Origin: an uncultured Fidelibacterota bacterium
Lineage (GTDB): Bacteria > Fidelibacterota > Marinisomatia > Marinisomatales > TCS55
Direction of reading: 5' to 3'
Length of the DNA stretch: 39,634 nucleotides
Assembly (NCBI GenBank): GCA_913041075.1
Contig: CAJWGZ010000002.1
Coordinates: 1-39,634 of the forward strand
The translations under genes and the position numbers were made by a program. The notes below the pieces were generated by a model. It had not been told where the DNA came from, did not search any database, and was given only the letters and a program-made list of their open reading frames with translations. This document shows positions 19,081 to 28,444 of this stretch, piece after piece. Position 1 is the stretch's first letter; the number at the start of each line of letters is the position of its first letter.

Positions 19081-20027
19081 TAATTACTCTCAGATTTGGG
19101 TTCTTCTTCTGGTTCTTTTATATCATCTTGTGGTTCATCTACCACTACTTCATCGGGTAAATCTTTATCCGCATCTTCCGAACTTTCTTCCACGGCAATT
19201 TCTTCTTCTAAACTTTCACTTTCGTCCCCAATTTCTTGCACCGCTGCAGTATCATCCACCGCCTCTACTTCCTTATCTACAGCGTCAACCTTTACTGCTG
19301 TTTCGATCACTATTTCACCTTTTCCACTATCCTCTGTTTTATCAACTTCCTTCACTTGTGCCGATAGGATAGTATCGGTCAAAGCTGAAATGATCAATTG
19401 AATTGTACGAATAGAATCATCGTTAGCCGGTATCGCATGGCTCACAACTGTAGGGTCAGTATTGGTATCAACAATGGCAATAACTGGTATTTCCAATCTC
19501 AAAGCCTCTTGTACTGCGGTTGATTCAAAATTGGCGTCTACAATAATTACTACATTAGGGACACGACGCATGTCCTTGATTCCTCGATGCTGATCAGCAA
19601 GCTTGACTCGTTCGCGATTGAGTTTTTGAATCTCTTTTTTTGTTAAATTTTCATAAATGGTTGAGCCTTCTTTTTCAAGTAATTGTAAACGTTTAATACT
19701 TTTCTTGATCGTTGAAAAATTGGTCAGTGTTCCACCCAACCACCGTTCAACGACATAGAACATTCCACAGCGGTCCGCTTCCTGTTGTACGATATCTTTG
19801 GCTTGTTTCTTGGTGCCGACAAAGAGTACTTCACCATTTTTCTTTACAATGCCGCTTAAAAATTCCTGTGCTTTCTTTAATCTGGCGAGTGTTTCTTCCA
19901 AATTGATAATATGAACCCCATTTTTCTCCATCAGTATAAACGGTTCATAAGAAGGATGCCATTTTCTGGTTACATGCCCAAAATGGGCACCAGTACTAAG
20001 TAAATTTTCGAAATTAACTTCAGACAT
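19080..20027 (-). CDS. rpsB: 30S ribosomal protein S2 with long acidic C-terminal extension
   Basis: LLSTGAHFGHVTRKWHPSYEPFI; RWLGGTLTNFSTI; PVIAIVDTNTDP; about 85 D/E-rich extra residues. Confidence 0.95.
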   Translation of the reverse strand: MSEVNFENLLSTGAHFGHVTRKWHPSYEPFILMEKNGVHIINLEETLARLKKAQEFLSGIVKKNGEVLFVGTKKQAKDIVQQEADRCGMFYVVERWLGGTLTNFSTIKKSIKRLQLLEKEGSTIYENLTKKEIQKLNRERVKLADQHRGIKDMRRVPNVVIIVDANFESTAVQEALRLEIPVIAIVDTNTDPTVVSHAIPANDDSIRTIQLIISALTDTILSAQVKEVDKTEDSGKGEIVIETAVKVDAVDKEVEAVDDTAAVQEIGDESESLEEEIAVEESSEDADKDLPDEVVVDEPQDDIKEPEEEPKSESN

Positions 20028-20033
20028 AAAATG

Positions 20034-20426
20034 TTAACGTTTGGAAAACTGGAATCGTTTACGCGCACCTGGCTGACCATATTTTTTTCTTTCCACTCTG
20101 CGTGCGTCTCTTTTTAAATAACCCGCTGCCTTCAGCACCGGCCGGTAATCTGCGTTATCCTGTAATAATGCTCTGGCTATACCTAAACGGATAGCTCCTG
20201 CCTGGCCAGTAAGGCCCCCGCCTTTTACGTTTACATTAAAATCATATGCGTCAACTTTTTCAATTGCGTCCAAAGGTTCTAAAACAACCTTAGCTAAAGA
20301 TTCACGGCATAGGTATTCCCTGAAATCCCGACCATTAATTTTGATCTTCCCTTTCCCAGAAGAAAGGTAGACTCTAGCAACTGCTGCTTTTCGCCGACCA
20401 GTACCGTTTTCTGTGGTTATTGGCAT
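20034..20426 (-). CDS. rpsI: 30S ribosomal protein S9
   Basis: [50 protein letters not shown]-terminus. Confidence 0.97.
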   Translation of the reverse strand: MPITTENGTGRRKAAVARVYLSSGKGKIKINGRDFREYLCRESLAKVVLEPLDAIEKVDAYDFNVNVKGGGLTGQAGAIRLGIARALLQDNADYRPVLKAAGYLKRDARRVERKKYGQPGARKRFQFSKR

Positions 20427-20429
20427 TAA

Positions 20430-20861
20430 TTATTTATCCAGTACCGTAGGATTCTGTGCCGCATGAGGGTGATCTGAGCCAGCATATATGCGCAGATGGG
20501 TCATCATTTTGCGTCCCAATCTGTTTTTCGGCAGCATGCCTTTTATTGCCGATTCCAGAATTCGTTCCGGATGAGTACGACGCACTTCTTCTACATCCAC
20601 AAAAGAAGTTGCTCCGGGGTATCCTGAATGACTGAAATAGGTTTTATTTTTCTCTTTTGATCCGGTGAGTTTGATCTTTTCTGCATTGATTATAACAACA
20701 CAGTCACCCATATCCATATGCGGCGTGTAAGTTGGCTTGTGCTTGCCTTTAAGAAGTTGGGCAATTTTGGTTGCAAATCTTCCCAAAATTTTTCCTTCCG
20801 CATCGGCAAGAATCCAATTTTTCTCTATTTCTGACTGTTTTATCGAAAATGTTTTCATCAT
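20430..20861 (-). CDS. rplM: 50S ribosomal protein L13
   Basis: WILADAEGKILGRFATKIAQLLKGKHKPTYTPHMDMGD. Confidence 0.97.
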   Translation of the reverse strand: MMKTFSIKQSEIEKNWILADAEGKILGRFATKIAQLLKGKHKPTYTPHMDMGDCVVIINAEKIKLTGSKEKNKTYFSHSGYPGATSFVDVEEVRRTHPERILESAIKGMLPKNRLGRKMMTHLRIYAGSDHPHAAQNPTVLDK

Positions 20862-20885
20862 TTTTCACTTCGAATAAAGCCGCTG

Positions 20886-20915
20886 AAAATAGCCTTATAC
20901 CTTTACGTTTGTCAA
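20886..20915 (-). promoter_or_regulatory. Candidate promoter of the rplM-rpsI-rpsB-tsf-pyrH-frr unit (TTGACA-18-TATTTT)
   Basis: Reverse complement: TTGACA at 20915..20910, 18-nt spacer, TATTTT at 20891..20886, about 25 nt before the rplM ATG. Confidence 0.55.
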
Positions 20916-20952
20916 TAATTAATAACCCCGTAATACTTAGGGGGTTTTTGGG

Positions 20953-22233
20953 TTAATTAAGGTCAGCTATGGTCCCCTTACTAATCGTATAGCGAACCTT
21001 TCCTTTTAGCTTTTCCCCAATAAAGGGTGTGTTACGGGATTTGGAATAGATATTTTGTTCTTTGTATATCCATTCTTGAGCAGGATCGAGAATCGTCAGT
21101 TCAGCAGCACAGCCTATTTTAAATAGATCCTCTTCAAAGCCCATGACGCGCCTCGGGTTTACAGTTAATAATTTCAATAATTCTTTCAGCGGCATGTCCA
21201 AAACTTTATTCACAGCACCAAAACAGCTTTCTAAACCGATCATACCAAACGGTGCTGATTCAAAAGTAGCTTCTTTTTCATCTATTGTGTGGGGTGCATG
21301 ATCTGTGGCAATACAATCGAAAGTGCCATCCTTTACCGCTTTGATTAATTCCTTACGATCATCCTCAGTGCGAATCGGTGGTGCAACTTTAAAGTTTGTA
21401 TTGTATTCTAAAAGTGCTTGATCATTAAAGAATAAATGGTGCGGTGTCACTTCTGCTGTAATATTTGGATTTAATTTTTTCATTCTGCGGATGTTCGCAG
21501 CTCCACCGGCAGAAGATACATGGGGTACATGAAGTTTTGCCTGAATCATGTTCGCCAATTCAAGATCCCGTTGAATCATTATTGCCTCTGCCAGGGACGG
21601 ATTGCCGGCTAAACCGAGGCGTGTGGAAATCTCTCCTTCATGCATTAGACCATTATTGCGTAAACATTCATCTTCCGCATGATTAATAACCGGTTTATCA
21701 AACATAGAAGTGTATTCCAAAGCCAACCGCATAACCTGGGCATCAGATATAGGCAAACCATCGTCACTTAAGGCGACAGCCCCCTCGGAAATGATTCCTT
21801 GAACCTCAGTTAATTCTTGACCTTTTTGTCCTTTTGTTACCGCTCCAATGGGGTGAATATGCACTGGACATTCTTCTGCCTTTTCAACAATAAAACGTAT
21901 TGATTCAGGTGTATCTAAAGGAGGTGACGTATTGGGCATTACACACACACGCGTAAAACCACCTGCTAATGCTGCTCGAGAACCAGTTTGCAATGTTTCC
22001 TTGTCTTCACGTCCCGGTTCACGGAAGTGGACATGTACATCACAAAATCCATGGGTGATTACAAGGCCGGAACAATCGATCTTGGTCTCACCTTTCGCAC
22101 CACCAGTAGAACCAACCGATTTAATTTTATTTCGCTCAATTACAACATTACCCTTCTTAGACCTTCCAGATAACGGATCCAGAATTGTACCCCCTTGCAG
22201 CACAAGTTTCTTTGGTAGTTTTTTCAAATTCAT
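20953..22233 (-). CDS. pyrC: Dihydroorotase
   Basis: HGFCDVHVHFREPGREDKETL; CIATDHAPHTIDEK. Confidence 0.94.
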   Translation of the reverse strand: MNLKKLPKKLVLQGGTILDPLSGRSKKGNVVIERNKIKSVGSTGGAKGETKIDCSGLVITHGFCDVHVHFREPGREDKETLQTGSRAALAGGFTRVCVMPNTSPPLDTPESIRFIVEKAEECPVHIHPIGAVTKGQKGQELTEVQGIISEGAVALSDDGLPISDAQVMRLALEYTSMFDKPVINHAEDECLRNNGLMHEGEISTRLGLAGNPSLAEAIMIQRDLELANMIQAKLHVPHVSSAGGAANIRRMKKLNPNITAEVTPHHLFFNDQALLEYNTNFKVAPPIRTEDDRKELIKAVKDGTFDCIATDHAPHTIDEKEATFESAPFGMIGLESCFGAVNKVLDMPLKELLKLLTVNPRRVMGFEEDLFKIGCAAELTILDPAQEWIYKEQNIYSKSRNTPFIGEKLKGKVRYTISKGTIADLN

Positions 22234-22240
22234 TTATTAC

Positions 22241-23167
22241 TCAATTATTTTCTGGTTTTCCGCCTAGCAACAAATATAAAATGGCCATACGGGACGCAAC
22301 TCCATTGAGAACCTGATCCAGAATTATTGCTTCTTTACCATCTGCAACAGAACTATCGATTTCAATACCGCGATTCATTGGACCAGGATGCATGATCACG
22401 ATCTCTTTTTTATGTTTTTTCAAGCGTTCTGAAGTAATACCAAATAGGTTACGGTATTCACGCACTGAAGGAAATAACCCGCGATCCATACGTTCCAGTT
22501 GGATCCGCAACACATTAATGGCATCAGCCCAGTCTAAAACTTCATCAAGATCATGGGTTACTCGAACACCGAGGCTGTCGATGTGGGGTGGAATTAAAGT
22601 AGTTGGCCCACAAAGTATAACCTCTGCACCTAACTTTTTCAATCCATAGATATTGCTCCGCGCCACTCGACTGTACATTATATCTCCGATAATTCCGATC
22701 CTTAGACCTTTCACTTTCCCAAAACGTTCCTGAAGACTGGTCATATCCAAAATAGCTTGTGTAGGATGTTCATGGGTACCATCTCCAGCATTAATTACCA
22801 CCGCATCGACATATTTTGTCAAATGTAATGAAGCACCGGGATCTGGGTGGCGCATAACGACAGCATCAATTTTCATCGCCTCGATATTTTGAACCGTATC
22901 TTTGAAACTTTCACCCTTTTTCAAACTGCTCGAGGATGCCGAGAAATTCACTGTATCAGCGCTAAGGCGTTTTTGAGCCAATTCAAAACTGATTCGTGTG
23001 CGTGTGGAATTCTCAAAAAATAGATTTACAATCGTTTTCCCTTGCAGGGATGGCACTTTCTTGATCGGTCGATCAAGTACCTCTCGAAAGCTGAAAGCTG
23101 TATCAATAATACTAACTATATCTTCAGCTGGGTAATGTTCAAGTCCTAGAAGGTGTTTTTCCTGCAT
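22241..23167 (-). CDS. pyrB: Aspartate carbamoyltransferase catalytic subunit
   Basis: FFENSTRTRISFELA; HPTQAILDM; HPGPMNRGIEI. Confidence 0.96.
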   Translation of the reverse strand: MQEKHLLGLEHYPAEDIVSIIDTAFSFREVLDRPIKKVPSLQGKTIVNLFFENSTRTRISFELAQKRLSADTVNFSASSSSLKKGESFKDTVQNIEAMKIDAVVMRHPDPGASLHLTKYVDAVVINAGDGTHEHPTQAILDMTSLQERFGKVKGLRIGIIGDIMYSRVARSNIYGLKKLGAEVILCGPTTLIPPHIDSLGVRVTHDLDEVLDWADAINVLRIQLERMDRGLFPSVREYRNLFGITSERLKKHKKEIVIMHPGPMNRGIEIDSSVADGKEAIILDQVLNGVASRMAILYLLLGGKPENN

Positions 23168-23170
23168 TGT

Positions 23171-23722
23171 TTATTTCGCCTGATCGTATTTCAAGAGCAG
23201 CACGGCATCTTTATTATCCACTTCTTTTAATCGAACAGCTACATGTTCGCCCTCATGGGTAGGAATATTCTTTCCAACAAAATCTGCTCTAATAGGCATT
23301 TCCCTGTGTCCTCTATCCACCAATACAGCCAACTGAATGGCCTTTGGTCGTCCGAATGCATTTAATGCATCTATAGCTGCTCGGATTGTCCTGCCGGTAA
23401 AAAGAACGTCATCTACCAAAACAACAATTTTATCATCTATGGTAAAGGGGATATCCGTGCCCTTTACTTGAGGCACCACTAATCGATCCCGGAAGTCATC
23501 ACGGTGAAAGGTAATATCCAGTGAGCCTAAGACTATCTCAGTACCAGAAAATTCGGAAATTTGGGAATGTATTCTTTTAGATAGCGGTTCACCGCGCGTT
23601 TGAATCCCGATCAGCGCCAAATTATCTGGGTTATTGTTTCGTTCCAGAATCTCATGGCTCAATCTGGCGATGGTCCTGCTTATGGCAGTTGCATCCAGTA
23701 ATATGGTTTGTTTTTTTGTCAT
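23171..23722 (-). CDS. pyrR: PyrR: pyr operon regulator / uracil phosphoribosyltransferase
   Basis: LIGIQTRGEPLSKRI; VVLVDDVLFTGRTIRAAIDAL PRPP loop; first gene before pyrB-pyrC. Confidence 0.95.
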   Translation of the reverse strand: MTKKQTILLDATAISRTIARLSHEILERNNNPDNLALIGIQTRGEPLSKRIHSQISEFSGTEIVLGSLDITFHRDDFRDRLVVPQVKGTDIPFTIDDKIVVLVDDVLFTGRTIRAAIDALNAFGRPKAIQLAVLVDRGHREMPIRADFVGKNIPTHEGEHVAVRLKEVDNKDAVLLLKYDQAK

Positions 23723-23740
23723 AGGTTCATCCCTGAAACC

Positions 23741-23842
23741 AAAAAACCCCTGGGGGGCAGCATTTCTAGCGCTTTCCAGCGCTCTGCACGACCAGAGGCC
23801 TCATTACTGCCCTTTTTGCTATCTCTGTAGCTATTTAAAGGG
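23741..23842 (-). promoter_or_regulatory. PyrR-type transcription attenuator in the pyrR leader
   Basis: Minus-strand RNA: anti-antiterminator CCCUUUAAAUAGCUACAGAGAUAGCAAAAAGGG (23842..23810) with CAGAGA hexaloop; antiterminator GGGCAG (23812..23807)/CUGCCC (23760..23755); terminator GCCUCUGG (23799..23792)/CCAGGGGU (23753..23746) followed by a T-run. Confidence 0.82.
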
Positions 23843-23857
23843 TCAAAAATCACGGCC

Positions 23858-23886
23858 ATATTACACTAGGGAACAGTATCTGCCAA
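23858..23886 (-). promoter_or_regulatory. Candidate promoter for pyrR-pyrB-pyrC (TTGGCA-17-TAATAT)
   Basis: TTGGCA at 23886..23881, 17-nt spacer, TAATAT at 23863..23858, just upstream of the attenuator. Confidence 0.6.
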
Positions 23887-23906
23887 GCAGTTTTCCCAAG
23901 AAATTA

Positions 23907-24851
23907 TCATTGTTTATTAAAGCCCGTGACAATGTGGTCTGCAATCTTATCCGGTGCTATTCCAATATCAATGGTAAGATCAATATTTTCTTGTCTAAAC
24001 CATTGTAATTGCCGTCGGGCATATTGACAGGTTCGCAATATAATTTTTGCTTCGAGTTCTTCTTTATTCAATTTACCATCAAGAAAAGCGGCGATTTGTC
24101 GATACCCAATGGAATCCATCGGGTGCATGGCAATAGGATCATTTCCTTTACGCAGCATTTTTGTTTCTTCGATCCAACCACTATTGAGCATCTTGGCAGT
24201 TCGTTTTGCTATACGTTTATCTAATTCCTTCCTATCAATAGTAAGTAAAACCGTGAAAAGATTTAATGTCGGTGTACCAAATTTTTCCTGTCTGTTGAAA
24301 TGTTCTGATGGCGGTTTGCCCGTTACTGTATAGATCTCTAACGCTCTGATCAGCCTTTTTTTATTATTTGGATGGACTTTTACTGCATACTCTGGGTCCA
24401 ATTCCTGCAGTCGGTTTAGTAATCCATCCGGACCAGTTTCTTCATATTCCTGAATAAGTTTTTCTCTTACATCTAGATCGGTCTCGCTCTCAGAAAATAT
24501 GCCCTTGGTGATCGCTCGATAATATAATCCTGCGCCACCACACATAATGGGTTCTTTTCCCCTTTCAGAAATATCCTTAACCAGATTTAAGACTAATTTT
24601 GCGTATTTCCCAGCTGAGATAGGTGAATCTGGGTCTTTTACGCCGATGAGATGATGCGGTGCTGCTGCCAGTTCTTCAATAGTAGGTTGTGCCGTTCCAA
24701 CGGCCATACCCTTGTATATTTGCCGTGAATCAAGGCCAATGATCTCACCATTTACTTTGTTTGCCACATCAATGGCAACGGTCGTTTTTCCAATCGCTGT
24801 AGGGCCTACAATAGCCAGAACAGGTTTAGGATTGGAGCGCTTATTATCCAT
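23907..24851 (-). CDS. miaA: tRNA dimethylallyltransferase
   Basis: AIVGPTAIGKTTVAIDVA; GLDSRQIYKGMAVGTAQP; GGAGLYYRAI. Confidence 0.95.
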   Translation of the reverse strand: MDNKRSNPKPVLAIVGPTAIGKTTVAIDVANKVNGEIIGLDSRQIYKGMAVGTAQPTIEELAAAPHHLIGVKDPDSPISAGKYAKLVLNLVKDISERGKEPIMCGGAGLYYRAITKGIFSESETDLDVREKLIQEYEETGPDGLLNRLQELDPEYAVKVHPNNKKRLIRALEIYTVTGKPPSEHFNRQEKFGTPTLNLFTVLLTIDRKELDKRIAKRTAKMLNSGWIEETKMLRKGNDPIAMHPMDSIGYRQIAAFLDGKLNKEELEAKIILRTCQYARRQLQWFRQENIDLTIDIGIAPDKIADHIVTGFNKQ

Positions 24852-24865
24852 AGTAAAATGAAGGT

Positions 24866-26605
24866 CTAGGTGCGTTCAAAACGCTGATCAAGTTCTTCCA
24901 GCGATAATTGAACAATAATTGGGCGACCGTGCGGACAATAATATGGATGTTTTGTAGCAAAAAGGCGATTTACCAATACTTGCATTTCTTCTATAGTCAA
25001 TGAATCTCCTGCTTTGACAGCCGCATGGCAGGCAAAAGAAGCGGCCAGATTTTCCACATATGAACTGGACTTTTCTCGATTGGCCACATAATGATCAATT
25101 ATATCCCTGATCACAGAATTCTCATTACCCCAGCCCATATCCGACGGAATAGCCTCAAGCAAAATCTTGTTTTGACCATTTTCTTTCATTCGAAATCCCA
25201 ATTTTTCCAGATATGGTAGGATATCCAATAGGACGGAGTATTCATCTGTAGAAAACTCCAATATTTCAGAAAATAACAGTGTCTGCGCCGATAAGGGCGT
25301 CGAATCAAACGCAAGCAGCGCATCTTCAAATAATACGCGCTCGTGCGCCACATGCTGATCAATTATCACCAGACCACTATTGATCTGACTGATGATGTAT
25401 TTGTCATGTACTTGCCACATGATGCTACCTTCAATCGCAGTGGCTTCTTCTTTTTGGTCTGCCAGGTTGCTGACATATTCTTTCGCACGTTGCAGATCAG
25501 CACCACTTTCCGATTGCTTGGCAGGCGTGAACCATAGTGGTTCCTGGCGTTGATTTGGATCAATTTCTTTTCCAAATGTTACCATTTGTCCAACATGCTG
25601 TTCAAATGATGGAATTGTTGCCAAAATACTAGCCAGCGCTTCTCTTACCGCTGATTTTACCACATGATAAATGCGCCATTCATCGGTAAAGCGTACTTCG
25701 ATCTTTCTCGGATGTACATTTACATCCAATTGGTCAGGTGGCAACACTAGATTCAACAATGAAAAAGGGTATTCACCTCTTTTTACTAGGGATTCATAGG
25801 CTGCATAAACCGCCGAATTCAGAAGCCGATTTTGAATAAATCTGCGGTTAACAAAAAGATACTGCTCTCCTGGCCGTCCCCGTACGAGATTCAGTGTGCC
25901 GACAAATCCGGATATATTGTAATCACCTTTTATCATATTTACTGGCAGTAATTGATCCCGATAAGAAGGGTCTGTTAACGCTATAATTCTTTCTTCAAGA
26001 CTTTCTGGCGTTAGATTCAATATAGTTTTATCATTATGCATTAGTTGGAAAGAAACTTCAGGAAATTCCAGTCCAAAACGACGCAGCATTTTCACAATTT
26101 GCCGGAATTCAGTCGTAGCTGATTTCAGGAATTTTTTCCGTGCTGGCGTATTATAAAATAGATTCCGTACAGTAATCTCTGTCCCACCTATTGGCGGGGC
26201 CGCTTTAATAGCATCGGTAACACCATTGACTAAATCCATTTGATACCCTGCGGATTCATCTACTGATGAAGACACATTTATTTCCGATACTGACGCAATA
26301 CTGGCCAGTGCCTCCCCCCGAAACCCAAGTGTTCGTATCTTAAACAGATCATCAACTTTGGATATTTTACTCGTAGTATATCGTAGAAAGGCTTGCGCCA
26401 GTCCATCTGCTGTAATCCCGTGCCCATTATCTCGAACTTGAATCAGCTGGTGGCCACCTTTCTCTACGACAACAGTTATCTCCGTCGCACCCGCATCTAT
26501 ACTGTTTTCAAGGAGCTCTTTTACAACAGACGCTGGGCGTTCTATTACCTCACCAGCAGAAATTTTATTGCGCAGGTCCTCAGGTAGAGAAAGTATTGGT
26601 TTCAT
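24866..26605 (-). CDS. mutL: DNA mismatch repair protein MutL (endonuclease-type C-terminus)
   Basis: IAAGEV-like NKISAGEVIERPASVVKELLENSIDAGA; GFRGEALASI; DQHVAHERVLFE and CPHGRP motifs. Confidence 0.95.
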   Translation of the reverse strand: MKPILSLPEDLRNKISAGEVIERPASVVKELLENSIDAGATEITVVVEKGGHQLIQVRDNGHGITADGLAQAFLRYTTSKISKVDDLFKIRTLGFRGEALASIASVSEINVSSSVDESAGYQMDLVNGVTDAIKAAPPIGGTEITVRNLFYNTPARKKFLKSATTEFRQIVKMLRRFGLEFPEVSFQLMHNDKTILNLTPESLEERIIALTDPSYRDQLLPVNMIKGDYNISGFVGTLNLVRGRPGEQYLFVNRRFIQNRLLNSAVYAAYESLVKRGEYPFSLLNLVLPPDQLDVNVHPRKIEVRFTDEWRIYHVVKSAVREALASILATIPSFEQHVGQMVTFGKEIDPNQRQEPLWFTPAKQSESGADLQRAKEYVSNLADQKEEATAIEGSIMWQVHDKYIISQINSGLVIIDQHVAHERVLFEDALLAFDSTPLSAQTLLFSEILEFSTDEYSVLLDILPYLEKLGFRMKENGQNKILLEAIPSDMGWGNENSVIRDIIDHYVANREKSSSYVENLAASFACHAAVKAGDSLTIEEMQVLVNRLFATKHPYYCPHGRPIIVQLSLEELDQRFERT

Positions 26606-28443
26606 TACCTGTTAATGATATTAAGAGAATCGGTATATATCTTATCTCGCAGAGAAGTTGCCTGCTGAAGAAGTAGTTCTACCTCTTTTTTTACCTCTAC
26701 AATAAATTTTTGGTCTGAGTCAACTGCTGGCAGGTTTATATAAATATTGAGTGAACCACCGCGAACGCCCGCATAAGCGACTTCACCAGCAACACCCACA
26801 TCACTAACAGAATTAGGATTACCTCTATTAACTAAATCCACTGCTAATTCTAACACCTGGTGCGATAGCCTAGCTACTTCCAAGGGTACAGTAATAGCCC
26901 GTTTATTTGCCGCCAATAGTGCTGATTCTTTGGCGGTCATTTCTTCCTTGGTGGAATCCGGTAACCGATTTGCCTCTATTACTGCATTAAATGCATCCGT
27001 ATCCTCATCAACAAGAGCAGTAAGCTGTTGTTTTATCGTCTGTGCTTTTATACCCATAGCTTCCATTTCATCGCGATAATCTTCGAAGCCTTTTTTTTCA
27101 TGGGTTAATGCCGCTACCATGGATACGAGTCCTGAACCAAGTCCGCCAACAAGTGCTGCGACACTACCACCTCCCGGTGCAACTGAATTTGTAGATAATT
27201 CATCGGCAAAGTCTTGCACAGACATACCAGCTAGTTTGTTACTCGAATCACTCACGGCATAATCAATTATTTTTTCTTTTGGAACAAAAGAAGATACATT
27301 ATTCAGTCCCAAAGATTGAACTGCTACTTCAACAAGCCGTGCTTCCGGTACACCCGGTGTACAACGCTGTTTTTTTAAATAATGGTCACCGGCCATCAGC
27401 AATGCATTAAGTGGAATTAAGCCAACTAATTCGCTACCGGTAACACGCAAACCACGTTCCTCTGCTAGCTTACAGGCCATGTCAAACACATCGTGTATAG
27501 TTGATTTATGGTAATTTGTAAAATTAATGGAAATCTGGGCGCATCCATATTCATCAATGATCCAGCCAACGGCCTTTACATCCTTAAACAAACCTGGCTT
27601 TAATACAGGTCTGCCGACTAAATCATTGCTGTTGTAACCACGATCTCTATGTACAGCTTCTAAATCATATCCATGTTCACTATTGTTGTGATCCACAATT
27701 TCTGCTGGACCATCGCCAACATAATCACACAAGCTACAAGGATAGTCACCATCCTCATACCGTATGATATCTCCATCAAGCAGATTGGGTGAATCTGGGT
27801 TCTGGCGTCTGTGGGCTCGTCCTTTCTCCCGTAACTCGAACGCAATATCAGTGGCCAGACGCTTATCCAATGTATTGAGATTGATATTATAAGCAATCAG
27901 GAATTCTCTAGCACCGACAACAGTGGCACCGGCCTGTTCATGAAACTCAGTTGGTCCGAAATCTGGACCCCACGCAGGATCAGCCAGTTTATCTTTTAAT
28001 CCTTCATATTCGCCTGACCGTATAGTCGCCAGGTTTTTACGTTTGGGTGTCTGGGCAGAATTTTCATACAAATAAACTGGAATCGATAGATCTTCGCCAA
28101 CACGTTTACCAACTCGCTTCGAAAGGGATATACAATCATCCATAGAAACACCGCTAACAGGTATAAATGGACATACATCCGTAGCGCCCATTCGTGCATG
28201 AGCACCTTTATGACTACGCATATCCAAAACTTCTCCCGCTGATTTTATCGCTTGAAAAGCTGCATCTTCAACTGCTTCAATAGGGCCCACAAATGTCACC
28301 ACTGTTCGATTGGTATCAGCACCTGGATCAACATCCAACAATGTAATCCCAGGAATTGCTTCAATGTGGGCCGTAATAGTACTTATCTTCGCAAGATCAC
28401 GGCCTTCACTAAAATTAGGGACACATTCAACTAGCTGCTGCAT
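26605..28443 (-). CDS. ftcD: Glutamate formiminotransferase / formimidoyltetrahydrofolate cyclodeaminase fusion with zinc-finger-like insertion
   Basis: VECVPNFSEGRD N-terminus, MRSHKGAHARMGATDVCPFIP; C-terminal cyclodeaminase APGGGSVAALVGGLGSGLVSMVA. Confidence 0.92.
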   Translation of the reverse strand: MQQLVECVPNFSEGRDLAKISTITAHIEAIPGITLLDVDPGADTNRTVVTFVGPIEAVEDAAFQAIKSAGEVLDMRSHKGAHARMGATDVCPFIPVSGVSMDDCISLSKRVGKRVGEDLSIPVYLYENSAQTPKRKNLATIRSGEYEGLKDKLADPAWGPDFGPTEFHEQAGATVVGAREFLIAYNINLNTLDKRLATDIAFELREKGRAHRRQNPDSPNLLDGDIIRYEDGDYPCSLCDYVGDGPAEIVDHNNSEHGYDLEAVHRDRGYNSNDLVGRPVLKPGLFKDVKAVGWIIDEYGCAQISINFTNYHKSTIHDVFDMACKLAEERGLRVTGSELVGLIPLNALLMAGDHYLKKQRCTPGVPEARLVEVAVQSLGLNNVSSFVPKEKIIDYAVSDSSNKLAGMSVQDFADELSTNSVAPGGGSVAALVGGLGSGLVSMVAALTHEKKGFEDYRDEMEAMGIKAQTIKQQLTALVDEDTDAFNAVIEANRLPDSTKEEMTAKESALLAANKRAITVPLEVARLSHQVLELAVDLVNRGNPNSVSDVGVAGEVAYAGVRGGSLNIYINLPAVDSDQKFIVEVKKEVELLLQQATSLRDKIYTDSLNIINR

Positions 28444-28444
28444 A

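Noticed and set aside
19096-19401. Plus-strand Ser/Thr-rich 101-aa ORF
   Set aside because: It is the antisense of the acidic codons of the rpsB tail (GAA/GAT become TTC/ATC-type codons); no RBS or family.
20920-20950. AACCCCGTAATACTTAGGGGGTTTTT hairpin as a strong terminator of pyrC
   Set aside because: The U-tract lies on the plus-strand side of the stem; in the minus direction of pyrC transcription it is followed only by TTATTAATTATTG, so terminator strength is doubtful. Not called as a feature.
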